Positions 46,483 through 52,685 of a DNA stretch of 52,685 nt are shown here, one piece after another; the first letter of the stretch is position 1, and each line of letters opens with the position of its first letter. The stretch covers positions 1 through 52,685 of the forward strand of contig JAFVZF010000002.1 in NCBI GenBank assembly GCA_017508305.1, written 5' to 3'. Below the pieces are notes generated by a model. That model did no database searches, was not told the DNA's origin, and saw only the letters and a list, made by a program, of their open reading frames with translations. A program made the position numbers and the translations under genes. This DNA is from Paludibacteraceae bacterium (GTDB lineage: Bacteria; Bacteroidota; Bacteroidia; Bacteroidales; Paludibacteraceae).

Positions 46483-47526
46483 TTACAGCATATACCCACG
46501 CCACTTTTCAATAAGCTGCTGCATGTCGGCAGGAAGTTCGGAATTAAAAAACATACGTTGATGCGTACGAGGATGCTCAAAACCAAGTGTTTTGGCGTGT
46601 AAAGCCTGCCGCGGGCATATTTCAAAGCAGTTTTTTACAAATTGCGTGTATTTGGCTTGCGTAGTTCCTTTCAACACTTGATCCCCTCCATACCGTTCAT
46701 CGTTAAAAAGTGGATGCCCCAAATGTTTCATGTGTACCCTAATTTGATGGGTACGACCCGTTTCCAGTTGACATTGTACAACACTTACGCAGTTAAAATG
46801 TTCTAATACCGTATAGTGCGTTACTGCATGCTTACCTCCTTCTTTATCGGGGGGATACACTGCCATTTGCAACCTATCTTTAGGATTTCTGCCAATATAG
46901 GTATCAACAGTACCTTGTCTTTCTGTCGGGACACCCCACACCACCGCCTGATACAATCGTTCGGTAGTTTTATAAAAGAATTGTTTCGCCAAAAACATCT
47001 TGGCATAATCGTTCTTTGCCACTACAAGCAACCCAGAGGTATCCTTATCAATGCGGTGCACTAAGCCCAAACGAGGATCAGAGGCATTGAATGTTTCGTT
47101 TCCGGCAAAATGGAATGCCAAAGCGTTGAGTAAAGTTCCCTCAAAGTTGCCATGACCGGGATGTACCACCATCCCCGGTGCTTTATTAACAACCAACAGG
47201 TCATCATCCTCGTAAACAATATCAAGAGGAATATTCTGGGGAATAATATCAGTATCACGAGGCGGATAATCCAATACAATGGTTACCACATCTGCCGGTT
47301 TTACCTTGTAATTGGGCTTGGTCGTTTTTTCATTTACCAATACATTACCTGCCTGCAATGCCGCCTGAATTTTAGTACGAGAAGCATGCTGTATACGATC
47401 TGCCAAAAAACGATCGATACGCATCAATGTCTGCCCCGGATCCGCCACAAATCTAAAATGCTCAAAGCGTTCCAGATCAGAGTTTTCCTCTTCCAATTTA
47501 TCTGCTTGCAGCTCTTGATCAATCAT
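46483..47526 (-). CDS. rluD: RluD-family 23S rRNA pseudouridine synthase
   Basis: It converts specific uridines to pseudouridine. The 347-residue protein has an N-terminal S4 RNA-binding domain (about residues 34-90, MRIDRFLADRIQHASRTKIQ) and the catalytic domain with GLVHRIDKDTSGLLVVAKN, where Asp160 is the catalytic residue, followed by TGRTHQIRVHMKHLGHPLFND. It is the last gene of the argE'-PASTA-rluD unit, two bases after the PASTA gene stop. Confidence 0.95.
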   Translation of the reverse strand: MIDQELQADKLEEENSDLERFEHFRFVADPGQTLMRIDRFLADRIQHASRTKIQAALQAGNVLVNEKTTKPNYKVKPADVVTIVLDYPPRDTDIIPQNIPLDIVYEDDDLLVVNKAPGMVVHPGHGNFEGTLLNALAFHFAGNETFNASDPRLGLVHRIDKDTSGLLVVAKNDYAKMFLAKQFFYKTTERLYQAVVWGVPTERQGTVDTYIGRNPKDRLQMAVYPPDKEGGKHAVTHYTVLEHFNCVSVVQCQLETGRTHQIRVHMKHLGHPLFNDERYGGDQVLKGTTQAKYTQFVKNCFEICPRQALHAKTLGFEHPRTHQRMFFNSELPADMQQLIEKWRGYML

Positions 47527-47528
47527 AG

Positions 47529-48161
47529 TTATAAAAAAGAACCTTCGCCAAACAACGCATCAGTTGTTTCTTCGATATAAACAGAATCTTTCATCAGAGA
47601 ATCATCTTGCATGGTAATATCACCTTGCCCCACATGCAGAATAATTTGTGAGCGAAATGGCAATTTTTGTGCTGCACGGATAGAATCGCCGTTATACTCC
47701 ACAAACAACACTAAATCTTTAAACTCAGAAGGTTCGTATTTAATTTCTTTAATTTCAAACTCTGCGCCCTCTATCTGTACCCTTGCTTGACGCAACGACA
47801 TATCAACCACATCCGGAAAAGGTATCATCTGTGCCATCTTGGCATTTACTACCAAATAGATTCTGCGACCCTCTTTTACCAATGAGCCTGCCGCCGGATT
47901 CTGTTCCAAGACTATACCCGGATTGGCAGTAGGACGAAATACAGAATCAATCACTGCCGACTGCAAAGAAACCTCTTCTAACATTGATGCGGCCATTTCG
48001 ACTGTAGTACCGCGTACATCAGGCACCACATTTGCTTGTCCATGACGGGTATAATCGTCTAACCAAAAAAATACTCCTACTAAAACCCCTATTACCAACA
48101 AAAACATAGCCACAAAATGTGCTAAAATGGGGTGCTTTTTAAAAAAATCAAAAAATTTCAC
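47529..48161 (-). CDS. PASTA-domain membrane protein
   Basis: The 210-residue protein has a short cytoplasmic start, one membrane segment (about residues 12-33) and an outside part with two PASTA-like repeats: about 43-110 (VVPDVRGTTVEMAASMLEEV, with NPAAGSLVKEGRRIYLVVN) and about 113-180 (IPFPDVVDMSLRQARVQIEG). PASTA domains bind peptidoglycan or muropeptides in Gram-positive kinases and penicillin-binding proteins; here no kinase or transpeptidase domain is attached. An acidic tail follows. It lies 13 bases after argE' and two bases before rluD. Confidence 0.88.
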   Translation of the reverse strand: MKFFDFFKKHPILAHFVAMFLLVIGVLVGVFFWLDDYTRHGQANVVPDVRGTTVEMAASMLEEVSLQSAVIDSVFRPTANPGIVLEQNPAAGSLVKEGRRIYLVVNAKMAQMIPFPDVVDMSLRQARVQIEGAEFEIKEIKYEPSEFKDLVLFVEYNGDSIRAAQKLPFRSQIILHVGQGDITMQDDSLMKDSVYIEETTDALFGEGSFL

Positions 48162-48174
48162 TGCGATATTCTAA

Positions 48175-49224
48175 TTAAATCATCAAACCATCTAATAATT
48201 GAATATAGTACGCTATTGCCTGCTCAATTTCTGACACAACAATGTACTCATCTGCTGTATGCGAACGTGCCGAATCTCCCGGGCCCACCTTAACAGAAGA
48301 GAAAGGCATTAACGCCTGATCTGACATCGTTGATGATCCAAAAATTCCCCGTTTCATCGACAAATGTCTACATACAACAGGATGTTGCTTATCTATTCCT
48401 GAGGCCCGCAATCGCATGGATCTCGGTTCTATATCCGAGTGCATATTGGCACGCATAACAGCCAATACTTCTTGATGCGTATAGCAATCTGTAAGTCGCA
48501 CATCAGCCGTAAATTTACAAGTATCCGGAACAACATTATGCTGACTACCCGCCTCTATCATGGTTACCGTCATTTTTACACGTCCTAATACATCCGATTC
48601 TTTAGGAAATACATAATTTTTACACCATTGAATGTCCTCTATCGCCCGATAAATAGCATTTACACCTTCTTCTCGTGCCGCATGCCCCGACCTTCCATGT
48701 GCCACGCAATCTACCACCATCAGTCCTTTTTCTGCCACCGCCATTTCCAAACCTGTAGGTTCACCAACAATGGCCAAATCGATAGCAGGCAGCTGCTGCA
48801 GTAGGAGTTCCACCCCATTTTTTCCCGATACTTCTTCCTCGCACGATAGCCCTAAAATAAGGTTATAAGATTGTTGGGTTCTACGCAAATAATCAAAAGC
48901 AGCCATTAACGAAACCACAGAAGCATGGGCATCATTAGCTCCCAATCCATAAATACGACTCCCTTCTTGCGTTGCTGCAAATGGTTCTTTTGTCCAGCTA
49001 TCCCGAGGTTTAACAGTATCAATATGCGAATTGAGCAAGATAGTTGGTTTGGTAGCATCGTACGTATGGGCATAACTATATAGATTATTGCCAACACGTT
49101 GCACGTTCCACCCTCTTTTTTGCCAATATTCCTGCAAAAAATCAGCTTTCACACTCTCCTCCTTACTAATAGAAGGAATGGCTATCAACCTCATTAACAG
49201 CTGTATAATATCAGATATATCCAT
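48175..49224 (-). CDS. argE: M20 deacylase, ArgE-like (acetyl/succinyl-ornithine or -citrulline deacylase)
   Basis: It is predicted to remove the N-acyl group late in arginine synthesis. The 349-residue protein has zinc ligand candidates His67 and Asp69 (SHIDT), Asp98 (GANDAHAS), catalytic Glu129/130 (SCEEEVSG) and Glu155 (VGEPTGLE), and ends with SHTADEYI. Bacteroides relatives work on N-succinyl rather than N-acetyl intermediates, so the substrate may be succinylcitrulline; the sequence cannot prove this. argB lies about 0.7 kb away on the opposite strand. It has its own promoter, 20 bases upstream, and leads PASTA and rluD. Confidence 0.9.
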   Translation of the reverse strand: MDISDIIQLLMRLIAIPSISKEESVKADFLQEYWQKRGWNVQRVGNNLYSYAHTYDATKPTILLNSHIDTVKPRDSWTKEPFAATQEGSRIYGLGANDAHASVVSLMAAFDYLRRTQQSYNLILGLSCEEEVSGKNGVELLLQQLPAIDLAIVGEPTGLEMAVAEKGLMVVDCVAHGRSGHAAREEGVNAIYRAIEDIQWCKNYVFPKESDVLGRVKMTVTMIEAGSQHNVVPDTCKFTADVRLTDCYTHQEVLAVMRANMHSDIEPRSMRLRASGIDKQHPVVCRHLSMKRGIFGSSTMSDQALMPFSSVKVGPGDSARSHTADEYIVVSEIEQAIAYYIQLLDGLMI

Positions 49225-49243
49225 TTTTGCGTCTTTTTCTGTA

Positions 49244-49275
49244 CAAAAATAATCAATTAAAGCAATCCCACCAAA
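49244..49275 (-). promoter_or_regulatory. Promoter for argE'-PASTA-rluD
   Basis: Minus-strand TTTG (49275-49272), 20 bases, TATTTTTG (49251-49244) fits the consensus. The start codon follows 19 bases later. Confidence 0.78.
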
Positions 49276-49331
49276 TTACCATGAAATCATGTACAATGAT
49301 GGCATCATTTTTCTGTGTCAGAAAAAAACAC

Positions 49332-49339
49332 TACTTTTG
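49332..49339 (+). promoter_or_regulatory. Promoter -7 element for trmH-argB
   Basis: TACTTTTG matches TAnnTTTG and ends 18 bases before the trmH ATG. The -33 region has only T-rich sequence. It is divergent from the argE' promoter, 57 bases away. Confidence 0.6.
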
Positions 49340-49357
49340 CATTGTAATAAAATCACC

Positions 49358-49903
49358 ATGCGAAAATTATCCGTCACAGAATTACAACGCATCGACATCG
49401 ATACTTTTAAGCAAAGTCAAAAAATCCCCCTAACGATTATTTTAGACAATGTACGTAGCCTGCACAATGTAGGTTCTGTTTTTCGTACAGCAGATGCCTT
49501 TCGTATCGAACATATTTATCTGTGCGGCATAACTGCCACTCCTCCTAATGCCGAAATTCACAAAACAGCATTAGGTGCAGAGTTTTCGGTAGAATGGACT
49601 TTTTTTGAACATACACTCGATGCTGTTCGACATCTACAACAACAAAACTACACGGTGTTTGCCATCGAACAAGCCGAAAACAGCCTATCACTTCCTCACC
49701 TTGATTTGGATCCAAATCAACGTTATGCCATGGTATTGGGAAACGAAGTAAAAGGAGTACAACAAGAAGTAGTAGATGCCTGTGACGCATGCATCGAAAT
49801 ACCCCAATTTGGCACCAAGCACTCACTCAATGTAAGCGTCGCTGCCGGATTGGTCATGTGGGACGCTTTTAAACAACTATATGGAACCATTAACCGTAAT
49901 TAA
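49358..49903 (+). CDS. TrmH/SpoU family RNA 2'-O-methyltransferase
   Basis: The 181-residue protein is a knotted SPOUT methyltransferase with motif 1 LDNVRSLHNVGSVFRTADAF (about residues 29-48), motif 2 MVLGNEVKGV, and motif 3 IEIPQFGTKHSLNVSVAAGL. It should methylate a ribose in tRNA or rRNA; the exact site is unknown. ATG 49358 follows the promoter; an in-frame upstream ATG at 49289 lies before the -7 element and was rejected. It overlaps argB by 23 bases. Confidence 0.92.
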   Translation: MRKLSVTELQRIDIDTFKQSQKIPLTIILDNVRSLHNVGSVFRTADAFRIEHIYLCGITATPPNAEIHKTALGAEFSVEWTFFEHTLDAVRHLQQQNYTVFAIEQAENSLSLPHLDLDPNQRYAMVLGNEVKGVQQEVVDACDACIEIPQFGTKHSLNVSVAAGLVMWDAFKQLYGTINRN

Positions 49904-50654
49904 AGTAGGCGGAAAGATTGTAGAAGAATCAGAAAGCCTCAATCAACTACTCAACAAATTTTCTACCATTAGTGGAGCCAAAGCTTTGGTACATGGAGGA
50001 GGACGTTCGGCCACCCGTATCGCCACCCAATTAGGCATTGAGAGCAAAATGGTAGACGGTCGTAGCATCACAGACAAAGACATGCTGCAAGTTGTTACCA
50101 TGGTCTATGGTGGTTTAGTAAACAAAAACATTGTAGCCGGATTGCAAACATTAGGCATCAATGCCCTCGGACTTACTGGAGCTGACTTATCAATCATTGA
50201 AAGTGACAAACGAGCCGTGAAGGAAATAGACTATGGTTTTGTTGGCGACGTCAAGCAAGTAAACGACAAAATGCTCGCCAACTTGATTCAGTTAGGGATT
50301 ACGCCTGTTATGGCACCGCTGAGCTATAGCAAACAACATGGACTGCTCAACACCAATGCAGACACCATAGCTGCAGAAACCGCCAAAGCACTTTCCAAGC
50401 ATTACGAAACCACACTCGTTTACTGTTTCGAAAAGAAAGGGGTTTTATTCGATGAAACCGATGATAATAGCGTTATCCCCACCATAACACCAACCCTTTT
50501 TGAACAGTACAAAAGCGAAGGCATTATTCAAGGTGGTATGATTCCTAAATTGGAGAATGCGTTCAACGCATTGCACCACGGCGTACACAAAGTTATCATT
50601 ACCCAAGCAAGCGAATTGGGGAACAACAGTGGCACGACGGTAATACTTGCCTAA
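49881..50654 (+). CDS. argB: N-acylglutamate kinase (ArgB)
   Basis: ArgB phosphorylates N-acetylglutamate (possibly N-succinylglutamate in Bacteroides relatives) in arginine synthesis. The 257-residue protein shows VIKVGGKIVEES at the start, VHGGGRSATRIATQLGI, the substrate-binding NALGLTGADLSII, LLNTNADTIAAETA, and GGMIPKLENAFNAL near the end. It starts within the last 23 bases of trmH, so translation is probably linked. DUF4271 follows three bases after its stop. Confidence 0.95.
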   Translation: MEPLTVIKVGGKIVEESESLNQLLNKFSTISGAKALVHGGGRSATRIATQLGIESKMVDGRSITDKDMLQVVTMVYGGLVNKNIVAGLQTLGINALGLTGADLSIIESDKRAVKEIDYGFVGDVKQVNDKMLANLIQLGITPVMAPLSYSKQHGLLNTNADTIAAETAKALSKHYETTLVYCFEKKGVLFDETDDNSVIPTITPTLFEQYKSEGIIQGGMIPKLENAFNALHHGVHKVIITQASELGNNSGTTVILA

Positions 50655-50657
50655 GCT

Positions 50658-51320
50658 ATGAACGATAGTCTACAAAGACACATCGGAATCCCACTTACCG
50701 AAACACTTTTAAACAGTGATTTACTAACCAGTATATCACTGTTGATGTGTTTTGTCACCCTCCTGCTGCTTAAGCAACGAAACTCCATTTTCTATGCATC
50801 GCTTCAAAGTATTTTTAGCGGAGAACTTTTTTTTACAGGAAAGATAACCATTGGCGATCAAGTACAACAATATTTCCTGCTACTGATAAGTTTGTTTGGC
50901 ATTAGCATGTTGGGGGCCTACTCCCTACCCAATATACCGTTCTCATGGACACTTATCGGTTCGCTCTTTACTGCGCTCAGCGCCTTTATATTGGTCAAAG
51001 TACTAATCATGCAAGCCTATTTTAGGTTACTCTTTACCACACGCATTCAAACATTCATGTACAGATACATCAGCCTGACTATTGTTGTTGGAATGGCTTG
51101 TTTTTTTGCGTTTATTTTGTTGGTCTATGCTCCGGTAATTCCCCCTGCCATTATCTACGTGCTACTGGGGATAGTGCTGTGTGTCTACATACTTTCTGTT
51201 TTTTACATTTTATTTAAACATTTCTTTTGTAGAGTTGGCTTAATTTTCCATTTTATTTTGTACCTTTGCACCCTCGAAATCCTTCCTGTTTTATTCTTTA
51301 TAAAATGGGCTGTGCAGTAG
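50658..51320 (+). CDS. DUF4271 membrane protein
   Basis: The 220-residue protein has about six hydrophobic segments (near residues 24-38, 70-88, 97-115, 138-160, 162-184 and 190-212) and no known enzyme motif. It is of the DUF4271 type that often stands beside hemD in Bacteroidales; the function is unknown. It lies three bases after argB. Its 3' end contains the promoter of hemD. Confidence 0.85.
   Translation: MNDSLQRHIGIPLTETLLNSDLLTSISLLMCFVTLLLLKQRNSIFYASLQSIFSGELFFTGKITIGDQVQQYFLLLISLFGISMLGAYSLPNIPFSWTLIGSLFTALSAFILVKVLIMQAYFRLLFTTRIQTFMYRYISLTIVVGMACFFAFILLVYAPVIPPAIIYVLLGIVLCVYILSVFYILFKHFFCRVGLIFHFILYLCTLEILPVLFFIKWAVQ
51235..51268 (+). promoter_or_regulatory. Promoter for hemD inside the DUF4271 gene
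   Basis: TTG (51235-51237), 23 bases, and TACCTTTG (51261-51268) fit the consensus within the last 90 bases of the upstream coding region. The hemD ATG is 82 bases beyond. Confidence 0.65.
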
Positions 51321-51350
51321 TTACAATTTTTATCTTATTTACATTTAAAG

Positions 51351-52115
51351 ATGCTAAAAATCAAAAAGATACTTGTATCGCAACCAAAACCTACAAGCGA
51401 CAAATCTCCTTATTTTGATATCGCCACCAAGTACAATGTTCAAATTGATTTCAAACCCTTTATCAAGGTAGAGGGATTAAATTTACAAGAATTTAGATCG
51501 CAACGTATCGAAGTTTTAGACTACACAGCCGTCATTTTTACTGCGCGTACAGCTATCGATCATTTTTTTCGTTTATGCGATGAAATGCGCATTACCATTC
51601 CGGAAACCATGAAATATTTCTGCGTTTCTGAAAAAATTGCTTTATACCTGCAAAAATTCATCAAATACCGCAAACGTAAAGTATTTTTCCCCGCTACCGA
51701 AACCAGTAAAGTAGAAGAGTTGCTTCCACAAATAAAAAGACACGCTGACGAAAAGTACTTATATGCTGTTTCTGATGTTTGCAAAGACAACTTTTTGACG
51801 ACCCTTCAAGAAAACAATATCCATTGCACAAAAGCGATCTTCTATAAAACGGTTAGCGCCGATTTTAGCAAAGAAGAATCTTTTGATTACGACATGTTGG
51901 TCTTTTTCTCTCCGGAGGGTATCAATTCTTTACTAAAAAACTTTCCAAACTACGAACAAGGCGAAACCATCATAGCTGCTTTAGGTCCCAAAACAGCACA
52001 AGCAGTTACCAATGCCAATCTGCGGTTGGACATTGCTGCCGGGACGCCACAAGTTCCCTCCATGACAGGTGCCATCGAGGCATTTTTTAAGGAAAATAAA
52101 GTCAATAAAAAATAA
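51351..52115 (+). CDS. hemD: Uroporphyrinogen-III synthase
   Basis: HemD closes hydroxymethylbilane to uroporphyrinogen III in haem/corrin synthesis. The 254-residue protein is a divergent HemD with the Bacteroidales start KIKKILVSQPKPTSDKSPYF, VIFTARTAIDHFF, DMLVFFSPEGINSLL and AALGPKTAQAVTNANL. It follows the DUF4271 gene by 30 bases and is closed by a terminator that abuts rnpA. Confidence 0.9.
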   Translation: MLKIKKILVSQPKPTSDKSPYFDIATKYNVQIDFKPFIKVEGLNLQEFRSQRIEVLDYTAVIFTARTAIDHFFRLCDEMRITIPETMKYFCVSEKIALYLQKFIKYRKRKVFFPATETSKVEELLPQIKRHADEKYLYAVSDVCKDNFLTTLQENNIHCTKAIFYKTVSADFSKEESFDYDMLVFFSPEGINSLLKNFPNYEQGETIIAALGPKTAQAVTNANLRLDIAAGTPQVPSMTGAIEAFFKENKVNKK

Positions 52116-52137
52116 AAAGATTTATTCCTTTCTCATC

Positions 52138-52172
52138 TATCCCAAAAAATCGTATTTTTGGGATATTTTTTT
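52138..52172 (+). terminator. Terminator between hemD and rnpA
   Basis: A perfect 11-bp stem (TATCCCAAAAA/TTTTTGGGATA) with a six-base loop is followed by seven T ending two bases before the rnpA ATG. The 3' arm also contains TATTTTTG (52153-52160), a match to the -7 consensus, so one sequence may be both terminator and promoter. Confidence 0.85.
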
Positions 52173-52174
52173 AT

Positions 52175-52528
52175 ATGCAACGACTACCCAAAAAAGAGCG
52201 ATTACACGGAGAAACCATTATCCACCAACTTTTCGATAAATCAAAACGATTTACCGTATACCCGTTGCGTATTCATTACATTCCTCGTCCCACTCAAGAG
52301 AAATCAAGAATTGTAATCTCCATACCCAAAAGATTTTTTAAACATGCTGTAGATCGCAACCTTTTAAAAAGAAGGATACGAGAAGCCTATCGCTTAAACA
52401 AACCCACCCTATCGGTTGATATGGCCATTGTGTACATAAGTTCGGAGATTGCCACTTTCGACACCCTACAAGAGTGTATAAAAAGAACAGTTGTTCAACT
52501 AAACAATAGACATAAAGTTGAAGAATAA
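52175..52528 (+). CDS. rnpA: Ribonuclease P protein component
   Basis: RnpA assists the RNase P RNA in trimming tRNA 5' ends. The 117-residue protein has a start typical of the family ([18 protein letters not shown]), [13 protein letters not shown], and the RNR motif [20 protein letters not shown] (about residues 66-85). The ATG is directly behind a terminator hairpin, so the mRNA is either nearly leaderless or made by read-through. It overlaps uvrA by 11 bases; in Bacteroides the gene after rnpA is usually yidD. Confidence 0.94.
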   Translation: MQRLPKKERLHGETIIHQLFDKSKRFTVYPLRIHYIPRPTQEKSRIVISIPKRFFKHAVDRNLLKRRIREAYRLNKPTLSVDMAIVYISSEIATFDTLQECIKRTVVQLNNRHKVEE

Positions 52529-52685
52529 CACCTACATAGAAATATTAGGGGCACGCGTACATAATTTAAAAAATGTGGATGTACGCATACCACACGAAAA
52601 ACTTACTGTTATTACAGGGCTAAGTGGGAGCGGAAAATCGTCCTTAGCCTTTGATACCCTATACGCAGAAGGCCAACGACGCTAC
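52518..52685 (+). CDS. uvrA: Excinuclease ABC subunit A, N-terminal end (partial)
   Basis: UvrA finds DNA damage in nucleotide excision repair. Only 56 codons are in the window. The residues [17 protein letters not shown] and the Walker [16 protein letters not shown] followed by LYAEGQRRY are diagnostic. The frame has a stop at 52500-52502 and the only plausible start after it is the TTG at 52518, giving [13 protein letters not shown] codons at 52506 and 52512 are less likely. It therefore starts inside rnpA. The right edge cuts the rest. Confidence 0.92.
   Translation, partial: MKNNTYIEILGARVHNLKNVDVRIPHEKLTVITGLSGSGKSSLAFDTLYAEGQRRY

Overview
The window looks like a chromosome segment from a member of the Bacteroidales (phylum Bacteroidota); genus and family cannot be fixed from the sequence alone. 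The evidence is the set of proteins typical of the phylum (GldH lipoprotein, a Por-type C-terminal secretion tail, a SusB-type GH97 enzyme, DUF4271 next to hemD, an outer-membrane TonB-type barrel with a carboxypeptidase-regulatory-like start). Promoters fit the Bacteroidota form TTTG-N19..23-TAnnTTTG, and there are almost no Shine-Dalgarno sequences. No phage, transposase, CRISPR array or rRNA was seen. All recognised genes look intact except the two cut by the window edges (tuf at the left, uvrA at the right).

Layout. 1-11.6 kb is the classic transcription/translation block: tuf end, tRNA-Trp, secE, nusG, rplK, rplA, rplJ, rplL, rpoB, rpoC, with an internal terminator-like hairpin before rpoB and a strong terminator after rpoC. 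11.7-16.7 kb holds single genes: a SusB-like GH97 glucosidase, an MltF-like lytic transglycosylase lipoprotein (-), ssb and nagB (-). 17.0-25.4 kb is one tightly coupled run, holB-ricT-gldH-trmB-mrp-rsfS-ftsH-cdsA-psd, in which most neighbouring genes overlap at ATGA or similar junctions; it mixes replication, RNA processing, gliding/T9SS, tRNA modification, Fe-S assembly, ribosome silencing, proteolysis and phospholipid synthesis. comM follows, convergent with lpxK-punA (-).

29-36 kb carries ilvE-aroQ, a TonB-type outer membrane barrel, and a three-gene run: a secreted coiled-coil protein, an aminoglycoside-phosphotransferase/RapZ-C fusion, and a sugar nucleotidyltransferase. The last two resemble an AmgK/MurU pair, so a role in amino-sugar or cell-wall recycling is the working guess. 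A small zinc-ribbon gene (-) and a repeat-rich 363-bp intergenic region follow. 36.8-42.3 kb is dapB-lepB-wbqC-like-T9SS serine protease-recO. 42.2-49.2 kb is on the minus strand: argE'-PASTA protein-rluD from one promoter, and pyrE-SRPBCC-argH-radical SAM-glycosyltransferase from another. 49.4-52.7 kb is trmH-argB-DUF4271-hemD-rnpA-uvrA.

The observations most worth a second look are: (1) a roughly 50-bp cassette (short hairpin followed by a complete promoter) present twice, upstream of holB and dapB, each time opposite a similar minus-facing element; (2) the kinase/RapZ-C fusion coupled to a nucleotidyltransferase; (3) a 14-bp terminator with a possible competing fold between rplL and rpoB; and (4) an rnpA start codon lying two bases after a terminator T-tract. 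These are mostly refinements on known families. I found no clear candidate for a wholly new defence or mobile system.
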